In this document: positions 43,882 through 55,150 of the stretch, piece after piece
Layout of the letters: every line of letters starts with the position of its first letter
How positions within the stretch are numbered: position 1 is the first letter of the stretch
Source of the DNA: Elymus sibiricus
Taxonomy: Eukaryota > Streptophyta > Magnoliopsida > Poales > Poaceae
Assembly (NCBI GenBank): GCA_039707655.1
Contig: CM077671.1
Location: 371,691,220 to 371,755,219 of the forward strand
DNA length: 64,000 bases
Direction of reading: 5' to 3'
Position numbers and translations under genes: made by a program
Notes under the pieces: model-generated
The model's input: only the letters and a program-made list of their open reading frames with translations
Database searches by the model: none
Told to the model about the DNA's origin: nothing

Positions 43882-44012
43882 GTTGCTGTTGAGCGTCATC
43901 GGCGAGTGCAAGAAGCTGCTCGACGACGCCATCGTGGACCTCAAGGACATGGCCTGCATGAGGGCCGACCAGGTCGTCGGCCAGGTCAACGACCTCAGGG
44001 TCCACCGAGCTC
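43882..44012 (+). pseudogene. Captured fragment, probably pectinesterase inhibitor domain (right arm)
   Basis: The same fragment as at 43190-43320 in inverted orientation, extended by GQVNDLRVH, which matches the position of the V-x-D-L-x-x-W-L-S helix in PMEI domains. Because both arms carry it, a transcript through the element could fold into a long hairpin. Confidence 0.5.
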
Positions 44013-44440
44013 AACAGCCACGTCTTGAGCACGCCCAGCCTCGGTCGGCGTCTTCCTGCAAAACAGTAGGCGCGGTCTCTCCCGCTCCCGCGGCCAGGCC
44101 TACGAGTCGCCGCAGCGCCGCGCCAAGGCCTCCCTCGGCGAGGTGTGGTTTGATCAGGTGGGGGAGTTCTTTTAATTCGGTGAGATTTTGCAAACCCCCC
44201 TGGTCTACACACGTATTGCATCTCAGCAACACCCTGAAGCTCACTTGTCAGTCAACGCCTACTTGGACAAGCCAGTTAATCGCCAAATCAGCGTGTACGT
44301 AGACAAAATCGTAGAATGGACCGTATGTGAACCCCTAAGACAAGTTTGATGACCGTATTTCGGATATTCCTAATTACGTGTATTAAAGTGACCACCACGA
44401 CAAGTATGAGGACCTACAGTGAATTTTTCTCTTACCAATA

Positions 44441-45035
44441 TATTTTGGCTGACAGTATCAAAGCTACAAACAATTCCTAGACCCAAAGTGTTTCATTGTT
44501 TGGTTGTTGGGTTGGGCAAGTCATGGCCTGCTTTTGCCTCCGCCACTGCTGGCTGATACTATGTTAATATATTTTGGTGCATCCTTTATAGCACTAATCT
44601 CTCTAGGATTGAAGGCCTGGGAGTCAATTGAGGTTTCAGATTTGGAAATTGGGCCAGCGATTTTGTCTCGGTCACGGCACCCGTCTTTCTAGTGTGGTTT
44701 TCTGTTCGATGGCCCCACTCTGTAAGCGGTAGGGTAGCATGGCCCCTGGCTGTCATTTGTGGACGGTCTCGGCTGGTCAAAGGCGGTAGGCGGCGTAGCG
44801 TCCTAGATGGGCTCCGCTGAAACGTGTCGATCAGTTGGTGTTGCCTTGCTGTTTGCAAGGGAGGCGCAGGGTGGGCATAGCTCTGGAGCTGGCAGCGCGT
44901 GTGCTGTTCGTGGTGGGCGGTGGCTGCTGCGGGGGTGTCGCCGTCTCTGCCATCGGCGCCGGCTATCGAGCGGTTGCCCACCTGGGACAGGCTCCATACC
45001 TCGCCCCCTCTCCGCGCCAGTGCCAATTCCGAGGG
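44441..45035. other. Spacer between MULE and ABC-transporter relic
   Basis: Continuation of the interrupted intron, then GC-rich sequence with overlapping frames on both strands. No motif is recognised before 45036. Confidence 0.35.
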
Positions 45036-45923
45036 CGATCGTCCGCTGGAGCCGGCCGACGTGCGCCGGCTTGGGGCGGCGGACTGGCAGGAGCTGCTTA
45101 CGCCTGTTTCGCCTCCAGCGCCACTGGATGGACAGGGTCGGTGTGCGGCAGCCGACGGGGGAGGTACGGTGGCGGAACCTGCGCTTCAATGCCGAGTGCC
45201 AGGTCGTCGATGGCAAACCACTCCTCAACTCTGCCATCTCCAAGCTCTCGGTTAGTATGTAATTATGTTCTCCTCTGTACTTAGCACTCAACTCACCACC
45301 TGTTCGCTCAAATGCCTCCGTTTCCATCTGCAGCTGCTCACCACCATGCTGGGCTTCAACCATAACCAAGAAAGGATCCCCATCCTCAAAAATGTCACCG
45401 GCATCCTCAAACCTTCCAGGTGAGGTTCCTTCCTTCTACGGTACTATATATCCATGTACTTGCTAATGCCATTCCCTCCTTCCTTCCTTCCTCATCATCA
45501 GTATGTGTGCACATGTAGGATGATCCTTCTCCTTGAACCCCCAGGTTGTGGCAAAACCACCCTTTTGCTAGCACTTGCTGGAAAGCTATCAAAAATTTAA
45601 GGTATCCCCGTCCCCATCATCTAACGCTATTTCTCTTTTTCCACCGACGCATGTACTTGTCATTCATATGAAATTGCACACAAAAAACAGAGAAAATACT
45701 GTATGCAGTGTATTTTCAGTAGTACTTCCTTTACTCTTATATGTATGTATGTGTGCGTGCATAGGTAACATGAGAAATTGACTACAATGGAGTCAAGCTG
45801 CAAAAGTCTGTTCCAGGAAAGACAACATCTTACATTGGTTTGTATGATCTTCATGTCCATGAGATGACTGTCAGGGAGATGCTCGACTTCTCTGCAAAAT
45901 TCCAGGCGTTGGCAGAAGAGCAG
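45036..45923 (+). pseudogene. PDR-type ABC transporter (ABCG) fragment
   Basis: Four exon-like pieces: ~45036-45250 (EPADVRRLGAADWQELL, then in another frame MDRVGVRQPTGEVRWRNLRF and ECQVVDGKPL), 45334-45419 (LTTMLGFNHNQERIPILKNV), 45519-45602 ([20 protein letters not shown]) and 45765-45923 (IDYNGVKLQKSVPGKTTSYI, YDLHVHEMTVREMLDFSAKF). These are the N-terminal segments of full-size pleiotropic drug resistance transporters, which export compounds across the plasma membrane. The Walker A loop begins EPPGCGKTT where GPPGCGKTT is usual. There are frame changes in the first piece and a stop at the start of the last exon. The remaining ~1,100 residues are absent. Confidence 0.82.
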
Positions 45924-47528
45924 GTGATTTTTATTTTCTGGGGACTTGGATAACTAAAAGTTTTTTAGGGACAACATGCAACTAACTAATTGAAGCAAAT
46001 GACCCAAAGTCATAAGGACCTTGATTTTAGTATATTAATTATCCATTCTATCTACTAAACCAAGTGCTCTCAGTTTATTGTACAAAATAGAAATCATAAA
46101 GTCATTAGGTACGTCAAGTTCGTCTGCTCCTCCTTCGTCGGTCTTAGCACGACGAGGTATGTGTTTTTGGCCTTTCCTTCTATTGTGATTCACATTGGGT
46201 TGGGTCAGTGTTGTTGTGTTGCCGTTGCGTTACCCGCGGGCTTTTGTTATGGTAAGATTTTTCGTCTTGGGATACGATGGTGGAGGTGGATCTTGCGTTC
46301 CTGATTCTCTCGGTCGGTGTGGTTTGCCTGCAGTGTTGTGGCTAGGTGGCGAGGAATAGAGAATCAAACGGGCAGACCATGCGGGAGTGAAGATGATGAC
46401 CTTTGCTGACCTGCTTAAGCCCCACCCAGCATCTTCTCAATTATCTTTGTCGGTTCCAGTAACCTGCTATCATTTACTTTCCACCTACGCGTGACTTGCT
46501 GAAATCTACTGTTGTTTGAGCCTTGTGTTTGGTTTCACTGATTAATGGAACCGAGCGCACGCCCTGTTTATGATAACTAAGATGTTTCTGATAACTAAGA
46601 AACAATCATTTAGAATTATTTCGGTGAGCCATGATTAATATCTGTTGCTACTAGGCTTAGTTTGGTTGTATATTTTGCTTACCTAAACCACACAATTGTA
46701 TTTTAGTTCCTAATTATGTATCATGAAAAAGATAGCATGCCAAACAAAAAAGGGACTCAACTTAGCCACAAAGACATATAACTTCTAGACATCTATAACT
46801 TCAGTGCTAACTCCTTTCTGTGTACGTACAAAAGAAAATGCGGACGAAACTACTTTTGAGCACAAAGGTGAATTTATATTGGACATGCACTAATTATTTT
46901 ATGCTTTGTGGTGTTGTGAAGGAAATGTAGTAAAGGGGGAATATATCATTTCCCTGCACCAGCAGAGGATAAAAGTGTGCCAGATTTGTGGCATAAGGCA
47001 GCGACGAATAGTGAAATCCTCACTAGCAAGGTAAGATCGTCATTTTTGTGAATGAATTTCCTCTTCTAACCGCTTTATCAACTCATATTTAGATCCATCC
47101 GGATCAAGTAAATTTACATATGGTTTTCTTATTCAAGCTGATAAGATATGTTATGTGGAATTGTGGATAGAAGGTTGAAAAATTCTTTGCTTGTGCCATA
47201 AAGAAGTGATGTGTGTGAATTTCTAGAATTAGTGTTCCATGAAGTGATGTGTGTGGTCGATTGCATTGATTGATTTCCGTGGTTGATCTCGACTTTGACC
47301 AGGTTGTCCGCTGGGTGGGTCCTTTTGGTCAGCAGTTGGGGCGTGCGGGTCGGGCTTGTCGGTGAGGGAAGGCTGGGTCCAAACCTTACAGCGTGGCGGG
47401 CTGGCGGGCGGCAGCCTTGTCGAGCAGCCATGTTCGCCCGGCTGTCCACAGAGGTGAGAGGCGGGCTGGGGAGGGGTTTGGGTGGTCGTCGCTGAGGGCT
47501 TGGTTGTTCTGCGTCCTGCCATTGTGTT
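45924..47528. other. Intergenic, no gene recognised
   Basis: Starts as the intron of the ABC relic, then mixed sequence. A short open stretch near 46960-47030 (SVPDLWHKAATNSEILTSK) precedes a GTAAGA but matches nothing I know. 47229-47522 has overlapping GC-rich frames on both strands that are not credible. Confidence 0.4.
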
Positions 47529-47564
47529 GGTGTTTTTTTTTTTTTGAGGTTCAACTTGTTTTAT

Positions 47565-49127
47565 TTATTCATAAAAAGCAGGAATCTCTGCCGACAAAGT
47601 TTGCAGAATACAATCAGGTGGTTCAGCCAACCAAACCTTACATAACCCACTAGCTACTCCCTCCCGTGCTAATACATGAGCAGCACCGTTTGCCGAGCGA
47701 CGCACCCAGTCAATCTTCCACTGTTGTCGCCCCGCCAGCATCATCTTCACCTCTTCAATCATCGGTCCTATTGCCGAGAGGTCTTTATCTTTACTCTGGA
47801 GTTTGCTGACGATTTCTTTGCTATCCATTTCAATATGCAACCTAGGGGCATTAACTTCATCAGATATTTGCAGGGCCCTCCGACATGCTTGTAGTTCCGC
47901 TGAAGCAGGATCTACACACCCCGGAAAGACATGGCAAGCACCTCCAATGAAAGCACCTTCATGATTTCGGAACACAGCACCCCCTCCCCCTCTTGCTTCT
48001 ATCTTGGATAATGCACCGTCCACATTTACCTTGATCCAGCCGTCCTCTGGAGACTTCCATTTCTGCACCACTTTCGCTTGTACCACCTTTGCTTGTCGTC
48101 CATTAGTAGCCTGCCAGTTCTCCATGGCCTTCATTACCTTGCTTGCAATCTCTCCAGCCTCCTCAATCTTCCTACCTTCCCTCGCATTGTTCCTGGCGAG
48201 CCATAGTCCATATACCCCTTGAAGCAAGACCGCTTTGTCGTCGTCTGACGCCTCTACAAACCAGTCCAGGAGCCAGTTAGATAGATCACCCTGAGAGCTG
48301 ACTGTAACCGGCGGAATCACCACCGGAACTCCCATTTCCGAGTGAAGAATCTTCCAAAATTTCGCTGAGTGGAAGCATCCCCAGAAGCGATGATAATTGG
48401 TCTCCTCTCTTCCGCAGGCCACACAGAACACACCTGCCTTGATGCTTCTCCTATGAAGCTCAGAGCCGACTGCAAGTCCATTACGGATCAAACGCCAAGT
48501 ATGTGTTTTAGCCTTCCCCGGAGCTACCGAATCCCATAAGCTTAACCAGGCTTTATGGTTGGCAATCGAGGACGACGACTCCGGCCGTCCGGATTTGTGT
48601 CGTTTCTGTGACATCTTCAGGTGGTATGCCGACCTTACAGAGAAGATGCCATTTTTTGTGTAATTCCAAGCTTGGTAGTCCTCCACTCCCGGTCCCCCAA
48701 TCGGAATTTGCATGATCTCCAACGCCTCATCCGGGGAAAACATATCCTGCACCTTTCCTCGGTCCCAACAAGTACCATGCGAGTTTAGCAAGTCACTTAT
48801 ACGAGTAATACCTTGGACATAAGTCTGGTCCAGTGGCGACAGACTACCTTTTCTTGGTATCCAGTGATCATGATGAATCCTAACCTGACTCCCATCGCCA
48901 ATCCTCCATATAAGTCCATCCAGCAGCAGGTTCCCCCCCCCCCCCCCCCCGCCCCCCCCGCGGGCACATTGCATTAAGAATTGAACTCTCTGGGAAATAT
49001 CTTGCCTTAAGAACCCTTGCACATAGGGACGTGGGGGCCTGTAGCAGTCGCCTGTTTGGCAAGCAGTGCTTGGTTGAACGCCTCCGGGTCCCTGAACCCT
49101 AATCCTCCCTCGTGCTTCCTCGTGCAC
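47565..49127 (-). pseudogene. LINE ORF2 C-terminal part: zf-RVT and RNase H
   Basis: After a frame-shifted start, the frame reads GLIWRIGDGSQVRIHHDHWI, the zf-RVT segment (CVACGREETNYHRFWGC, with W and H-x-x-x-x-x-C spacing) and an RNase H domain with its acidic residues: VNVDGALSK, ASAELQACRRAL, HIEMDSKEI, and the closing NGAAHVLARE. The first ~60 codons are in the wrong frame; the proper continuation ([20 protein letters not shown]) is in another frame, and an 18-base C-run (48938-48957) accompanies the shift. Stop at 47565-47567. Confidence 0.85.
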
Positions 49128-49144
49128 ATTTTATCCCACGCAAT

Positions 49145-50914
49145 CTAGTGCACCTTCTTTTCACCTTTTATTGCTCCCCACCAGAAGTTTGACGAGATTG
49201 ATGACAGGTTCCGGCACATTTTCTTTGTGAGTTGAAAGCAGCTCATAGTGAAAGTTGGTGTGGATTGAAGGCCAGACTTAACAAGTACTTCCCTTGCTGT
49301 TTTTGATAATCCTTGCCCCTTCCAACCTGCAACTTTCTTTGCAGCACTCTCTTTGACGTACTTGAAAGTCCCATCTTTGGATCTTCCCACCACCGTAGGC
49401 AGCCCTAAATACTTCTCACTCAAAGCCTCTGATGAGATGCCCACTGCTTGTTTTAGTAAGATCTTGTCCTCTTCACTAGTACCTTCTCCAAAAAATATAG
49501 AAGACTTTTGCAGATTAACCTTTTGCCCCGAGACCAACTCATAGTCTTGTAGGATTGTTCTCAACACTTCCAAGTTCTCCTTAGAACCCTCCAGGAACAC
49601 TATGCTATCATCTGCAAACAGTAGGTGAGTCACAGTGGGGCCAGTGCACCCAAAGGAAACTCCCTTGATGTCCTTCCGTTCTTGAGCATGTCTCAATAAT
49701 GCGGAAAAACCCTCTACACAGAAAAGAAAAAGGTAGGGTGACAGGGGATCCCCCTGCCGAAGGCCTCGAGACGAAACAAAGCTATGAGAGAGGCCACCAT
49801 TCAATTTAACTTGATACCTAGTCATACCGACACATCTCATTATCATATCAATCCACTGCCCGGTGAAACCCAGCCTCGTCATCATTTGTTGTAAGAACAC
49901 CCACTTCACACGGTCATACGCTTTCATCATGTCTAATTTGACTGCACAGAGGGGTTTCCTTCGTTTCCTTTTCCTAATAGCATGGACACATTCATACGCC
50001 ACTAACACATTATCTGTTATTAGTCTGCCCGGTACAAACGCGCTCTGCTCCTCCGATATCAGTATAGGCAGCACTATCTTGAGCCTATTTGCTAACACTT
50101 TCGCTGCAATTTTGTACAAAACATTGCAAAGGCTAATGGGGCGGAACTGTGATAGCAGCTCCGGTGAGCTAACCTTCGGAATCATAACAATAATGGTGTC
50201 GTTGAAATCACTTGGAGCTGTCTTTCCTGCCAGAAAATCTTTCACCGCCATGCACACGTCATCCTTTACCAGCGACCAGTGTCGTTGGTAAAACATCGCC
50301 GGGTAACCATCCGGACCAGGAGATTTAGTTGGTCCTATTTGGAACAAAGCCCGCTCAATTTCGTCCTCGGTCACGGCTTCTGTTAACTTAGCATTCATGT
50401 CCGCTGTTACTAGCTGGTCAAAATGTGCTAGTATGCGCTCACCCTCCTGAGACCCCTCAGACGTAAACAACTTTGCGTAGAACTCTGCTGCCATCGTTCT
50501 CATCCCCAGATCATCCATACACTTGGTCCCATCCTCCTTCAGCAAAGACTTTACTGTATTTTTACGCTTCCGATGCGAGGCTCGATTTTGAAAGTATTTC
50601 GTATTCCGGTCTCCCTCATGCAGCCAATCCACATGAGACCGCTGCTTATAATACACCTCCTCCCTCTCATACAGCTCATGTAACTGATCTTCTATATCCT
50701 TGATTTCTTGTCGGTATCCCGTAGCAGCCGCCCTCTCTTTAGCATCCTTAAGATGGCTCTTTAGATGGTTAATCTGTTTCTTAATCGCTCCAAAAACATT
50801 ACGACTCCATGCATGCATAGATCTGGAGAGATGGGCGAGCTTGTTGCATGCCGCACCCAGTCCCCCCACTTCCTGATTGGCTGCATGTGCCTCTCCCCAT
50901 GCAGAGTTTACCAT
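49145..50914 (-). CDS. LINE reverse transcriptase domain
   Basis: 589 open codons. RT motifs in order: [16 protein letters not shown] (motif before the palm), [57 protein letters not shown] (catalytic Asp), [20 protein letters not shown] and [14 protein letters not shown] (the FADD box). This copies LINE RNA at the target site. The frame is uninterrupted, but the protein would lack its endonuclease and, through the break after 49145, its C-terminal part. Minus-strand start is simply the first ATG inside the truncated copy. Confidence 0.92.
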   Translation of the reverse strand: MVNSAWGEAHAANQEVGGLGAACNKLAHLSRSMHAWSRNVFGAIKKQINHLKSHLKDAKERAAATGYRQEIKDIEDQLHELYEREEVYYKQRSHVDWLHEGDRNTKYFQNRASHRKRKNTVKSLLKEDGTKCMDDLGMRTMAAEFYAKLFTSEGSQEGERILAHFDQLVTADMNAKLTEAVTEDEIERALFQIGPTKSPGPDGYPAMFYQRHWSLVKDDVCMAVKDFLAGKTAPSDFNDTIIVMIPKVSSPELLSQFRPISLCNVLYKIAAKVLANRLKIVLPILISEEQSAFVPGRLITDNVLVAYECVHAIRKRKRRKPLCAVKLDMMKAYDRVKWVFLQQMMTRLGFTGQWIDMIMRCVGMTRYQVKLNGGLSHSFVSSRGLRQGDPLSPYLFLFCVEGFSALLRHAQERKDIKGVSFGCTGPTVTHLLFADDSIVFLEGSKENLEVLRTILQDYELVSGQKVNLQKSSIFFGEGTSEEDKILLKQAVGISSEALSEKYLGLPTVVGRSKDGTFKYVKESAAKKVAGWKGQGLSKTAREVLVKSGLQSTPTFTMSCFQLTKKMCRNLSSISSNFWWGAIKGEKKVH

Positions 50915-50930
50915 CTCCTCGTACTGCTAG

Positions 50931-51893
50931 GGTTTTCCCTAGTAGTGAGTCCGCACCGGAGCCGCGACCGCGCGCCCGCCCTAGTCCGTTGCTCTAGCGC
51001 GCCAGATGCGCCAGCAGCAGCCGCCTACCGTCGGCAACGCTACGGGCCGCCGGCGCTGCACCGCAGCATCCGTCGTCGTCATCGTGCACTATGCCGGGAA
51101 GCTTCCGCCATGGCCGCCGCGCTGCATCGGAGCACCCATTGCCGCCAACGCGGGCCGTCGGAGCTGCATCGCAGCATCTTGCGTTGCATCGCAGCTCTCG
51201 CTGTCGTTGCCGAGCACTGCGTCGGGAGCTTCTGCCATGGTCGTCGCGCTGCATCGAAGCACCATCGCCGTCAACGTTGAATCGCAGCTTCCGCCATGGC
51301 CGCGCTGCATCTCAGCTTTCGTCGTCGTTGCTGGAGTTGCAAAGGAGCTCGCCGGACACCGTTGGTGCTGCATCGGAGCTCCACGGGCTGCAATGGAGGT
51401 CGGCTGGAGTTGCAATGGAGCTCGCCGGCAGTCGTCGATGCTACGTTGGAGTTGCAATGAAGCCTCGTCGGGGCCATCGAAGTTGCAATGAAGCCTCGTC
51501 GAGGCCGTCGGAGTTGCAATGAAGCCTCGTCGAGGCCGCCGGAGTTGCAATGAAGCCTCGTCGGTAATCGCCGGAGTTGCATTGAAGTGTCGTGGAGGGC
51601 AGTTGAAGCTTCACCGGGTTGCAATGAAGCGTCGTGGTGTTGGGCGGTGCTGCCATGTACTGTTGTGTGATGGTGCCCGATCCTGCGGCTGGGAAGATCT
51701 GTTTAGACGGCTCTGAAGGCGGCTTAAAACTGTAACAAATCTATCGGTTGATTTGTAGCACTCCCCGCCTCCCTTAAATATCGGATTAACAAAGAGGAGA
51801 GACAAGGTGGATCCTGTGGAGGGGATGGAGCCGCCGGACGAGGTCGAGGATGCGTACGACGAGGCTGATCTCATGGAGCCTTCATCCAGACCA
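50931..51893. repeat. GC-rich region with ~31-bp repeats
   Basis: A GTTGCAATGAAGCCTCGTCG unit repeats four times at 31-bp spacing (51451, 51482, 51513, 51544), in a wider field of degenerate GAGCTGCATCGGAGC / GGAGTTGCAATGG phrases from about 51060. Open frames occur on both strands but derive from the repeats. Towards 51800-51893 the plus strand reads EGMEPPDEVEDAYDEADLME, which continues past the Harbinger insertion without recognisable family. Confidence 0.55.
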
Positions 51894-51896
51894 TGA

Positions 51897-54002
51897 GAGC
51901 ATCTCCAACAGGCGCCAAAAAAACGCCCCGCGCTGCAAAATTTCCTGTTTTAGCGCGCGCGCAGCGAAACCGGGCGCTCCAGCGGCCGCCCAAAAACCGC
52001 GCGCGCGGCATAAGTGCTTCCGCGCACGGAGCGAAACGGCATCGCGCGCCGCTTATTTGGTGCGCCCGCTCCCGTGCGCGGAAGCACTCGAGCGCTCGCG
52101 CCTCGTCTCCCACCTCCCTCCACCCCAGCGCCCGCGCCGCCGCCGCGCCACCCATTTGCTTCGGCGACCGACGGCGTTTCCCCGACCTATCCCCGCGCCG
52201 CTGCAGCTTCCTCCCCCTCCCTCTAGTCGCCGCCGGCCCTTGCGCGCGCCATTCCTCCGGCGAAAAGCGCTCGGCCGCCCACCGCCGCTCGGCGCCCACA
52301 AGGTGTTCGACAGAATGCCCACAAGGTATATATTGCTCAAACTACACATTTTTTACATTAATTTGATGCTTGTTGTTCATAGTTTTTATAGTCTAGTTTA
52401 AATTCAATATTGTAGATGAGTTCATCATATAATTCTGCCGAAGAAGAATTTGATATTAAAGAGGAAGAGGACCTTGCAATCATCTTAGCTATGCACATCA
52501 ATAAAAAACCGAAGCACGGTGGCTCGGTTATGGGTCGGCAGAAAATTTGGAGGGACAAGATCGATGCCGACAATAGATTGATGAGGCACTATTTTGTGGA
52601 GAATCCCACATACCCCGAGTCGTATTTCCGGCGCCGTTTTAGGATGAGCACCGGGTTGTTCAGGCGCATTGCAGAGAAACTAGCGAGCCATGATCGTTTT
52701 TTTCAGCAAAGGAGGAATGCCGTCGGAGAACTCGGGCATAGCACCTTTCAAAAGGTGACAGCCGCTTTGCGTATGTTAGCATACGGTATTCCGGCTGATC
52801 TAGTTGATGACCACTTGGCCATGGGTGAGAGTCAAGCCATCATGTGTGTCAAGTGCTTTGCAGTCGGAATTGTGCAAGTGTTTGGCCCAGAGTATTTGAG
52901 ATCTTCCAATGCTGAAGACACCGCAAGGCTTTTGGAGATGAACAAAGCTCGCGGGTTCCCAGGTATGCTTGGCTCAATAGATTGCATGCATTAGAGTTGG
53001 AAGAACTGTCCTAAGGCATGGCATGGACAATTCCACGGCGCGAAAACGGGTTCCACTATAATCATTGAAGCGGTGGCCGATCAAGAGACTTGGATTTGGC
53101 ATGCTTTTTTTGGAATGCCTGGATCTTTGAATGACATCAACGTTGTTAATCGGTCACCACTGATGAATAAGATTGCAAATGGTGATCTACCACCGATACA
53201 GTTCATAGCAAATGACCATACATACAACTATGGCTACTATCTTGCGGATGACATCTATCCAAAGTGGCAAATATTTGTGAAGCCGTTGAAAAAACCGCAA
53301 GGTAAGAAAAATCTAGATTTTCACAATGCTCAGGCGGCGGCTAGGAAAGATGTGGAGAGAGCATTTGGGATTTTGCAAGCCCAATATTGTGAGAGGACCG
53401 GCTAGATTTTGGGATCAAAAGATCATTTGGTACATCATGCACGCTTGTGTGATCATGCATAATATGATCATCGAGAATGAACGTGGCCAAAATTTAGACT
53501 ACTCTCAGTAAGAGCTCTTGGGACATCTCGTGCGAGTGCGGCGGAGTGCTGCGAGGGTGGCCCGATTTGTTGCCTCCTATCATGCTATTCGGCGTGCCGA
53601 AACGCATGATGATCTTCAGAACGATCTCATCGAGGAGTGGTGGGAATGGAATGGCCGACAAAACGCATGATTTATTTGGTTGTTTGATGTTGTATATTTG
53701 ATGTTGTATTGTTGAACTATTTGTTGTACTAGAACTATTTGTTTGAGTTGTAATAAAATTGAACAATTTATTGTTGATTTATTCCTTATGTGTTTGATCT
53801 TTTGGTTTTATTTTTGGAATGCATATGTTGTTTGTGTAGGGCGCGCGCCGTGTATTTTCAGCGCATGTTGAAGCGCCGCGCGCTCGCAAAATTTTGCGGC
53901 AGCCGCTAGAGCCAGCGCTCGGCTGCGCGCTAAAAAACGCTACTTACGCGCGTTAAAACCCTTTTTTGCGCGCCGCGCGTTGCGCGCCTGTTGGAGATGC
54001 TC
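51897..54002 (+). mobile_element. PIF/Harbinger element
   Basis: Inverted ends GAGCATCTCCAACAGGCG (51897) and CGCCTGTTGGAGATGCTC (to 54002), with TGA duplicated at 51894-51896 and 54003-54005. The 2,106-bp body encodes a Harbinger transposase (damaged) but not the Myb-like second protein that PIF/Harbinger elements need. GC-rich GCGCGC stretches lie inside both ends. Confidence 0.92.
52416..53670 (+). pseudogene. Harbinger transposase (DDE_Tnp_4 type), disrupted
   Basis: Starts MSSSYNSAEEEFDIKEEEDL; the helix-turn-helix region (YPESYFRRRFRMSTGLFRRI) is followed by the catalytic core: Asp in GSIDCMH (52975-52991), Asp in GSLNDINVVNRS (~53120) and Glu in KDVERAFGILQAQ (~53350), so the DDE triad is present. 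Defects: TAG at 52992-52994 where Trp is expected after MH, a frameshift near 53390 before VRGPARFWDQK, and a TAA at ~53509 in the DYSQ-ELLGH stretch. The final stretch EEWWEWNGRQNA ends at TGA 53668-53670. Full-length apart from these lesions (about 415 codons). Confidence 0.9.
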
Positions 54003-54144
54003 TGAGGCAACTCCATTGCAGACGGCAACCGCCACCTAATCGGCCGTCTCCGGGTATTAGCAGTTACTTGCGCCACCGCTGCGTGAGCATCCTCATCAAG
54101 CGAGGACGTGGGAACGCTGCCGCCACGGCTGCTTTTGAGGACGC

Positions 54145-54521
54145 TGTTAGAGTTGTGTCGAATATTATTGTACAAGGTAGGTTACAGTTGGACTTGGAGT
54201 CGTACGGTGTGTAGACAGGATATGGAGTCATGTCTAAGTAGGACACTTGTATCCTAGGCCTCTTATATAATGAGAGGGTAGGCACACGATGTAACCTATG
54301 CCAACATAATAGCACAGGTGCGCAGGGGGAACCGGCGGCGTGTGTCGGCGCCCAGGGCGGCCAGGATGCGGTATTGTAGCGGTGTCATGGGAAGGAGCGC
54401 CCGTAGTCAGGCCCCGGGGATGTAGCCATCATGGTGAACCTCGTTAACAAATCTCGGTGTCGTGCTCATGTGATTGCTTGGTCCTCGGTAGATCGACGAA
54501 GAGCCTTAGATTATTCTAACA
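54145..54521 (+). repeat. 5' LTR
   Basis: TGTTAGAGTTGTGTCG ... GATTATTCTAACA, with terminal TGTTAGA / TCTAACA inverted repeats. CTTATATAATGAGAGG near 54262 is a plausible TATA region. Confidence 0.82.
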
Positions 54522-54523
54522 AG

Positions 54524-54535
54524 TGGTATCATGAG
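54524..54535 (+). other. Primer-binding site
   Basis: TGGTATCATGAGC, one or two changes from the initiator-Met complement, two bases after the LTR. Confidence 0.72.
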
Positions 54536-54883
54536 CAAGGTTTGATTTGAGGTTGTGGTCGTTGATTTAGAGGATGGATTATCGTCGGCACGAGGACAAC
54601 GTGTGGAAGTTTGTTCCGTGGAGGTCGTCAGGTGTGCTCTCGACGCGTCGAGATCGGAAAAGAATCAGGAAGCAGGCGACGGCATGAGCAGTCTCAAGTT
54701 TGCGTGGTCGATCGGGAGAACTCGTCGAATCTGGTATGATAAAGGAAATCAATTCGGCGAGATTGGTAATCGACTCGAGCTGGGCGATCGATTTGGAAAG
54801 CGTGATACGGCGGCGCCTTAGGCGTGCAGGGGCAGATGACGCGTGCGGCATGCAGGGCTACAACAATCTGCTTGATCCTGAGG

Positions 54884-55150
54884 GGCAAAAAACACATATT
54901 TGACCTTATTGCGTAACTAATTCAAGATATGAACTGCTATTGGAAAAAATTCACAAACTGACCGTTTTGTGTGGCGCCTGACAGACGGGCGCTGCACTGC
55001 ACTATGCAGCGCCTCAGTCTTAGGCGTCGCACTTCCGACCAGCGTGGCAGCCCGGGGCCAGGCGAGGCCCCACAGTGCAATGTGCAGCGCCTAAGAGCTA
55101 GGCGCCACACAGTATAATGTGCAGCGCCTATCGCTTAGGCGCTGCACATT
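54884..55150 (+). repeat. Left terminal inverted repeat of the 7.2-kb MULE
   Basis: Includes three GCAGCGCCTA(A/T)G-type palindromic phrases (TGTGCAGCGCCTA, TAGGCGCTGCACA) and matches the inverse of 61818-62086 with few changes. Confidence 0.92.

Larger units (their letters stand above)
42766..44431. mobile_element. Mutator-like element with long inverted arms carrying gene fragments (Pack-MULE-like)
   Basis: Exact 9-bp target duplication TTACCAATA at 42757-42765 and 44432-44440. Inverted arms of about 545 bp (42766-43316 and 43885-44431) start GAGAAAAATTCACTGTAGG. The arms hold host-like coding fragments (see separate entries), and the ~570-bp centre is not recognised. No transposase is present, so it relies on another MULE. 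The arms are similar but not identical, with scattered substitutions and small indels. Confidence 0.92.
47529..50930 (-). mobile_element. L1-type LINE, 5'-truncated
   Basis: Minus strand carries reverse transcriptase, zinc-binding RT-associated and RNase H domains and ends in a poly(A) tract (T-run at 47529-47543). The endonuclease and ORF1 are missing: coding similarity stops near 50930 just before [10 protein letters not shown]. Truncation at the 5' end is the usual outcome of target-primed reverse transcription. I found no target duplication. Confidence 0.88.

Noticed and set aside
47129..47554. 141-codon minus-strand and 86-codon plus-strand frames next to the LINE tail
   Set aside because: Overlapping GC-rich frames on both strands with no motif; they cross the LINE poly(A) end.
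51006..51656. Several 100-180-codon frames with HCN, EASLQLR and similar repeats
   Set aside because: Frames follow the 31-bp and related DNA repeats on both strands; not protein-like.
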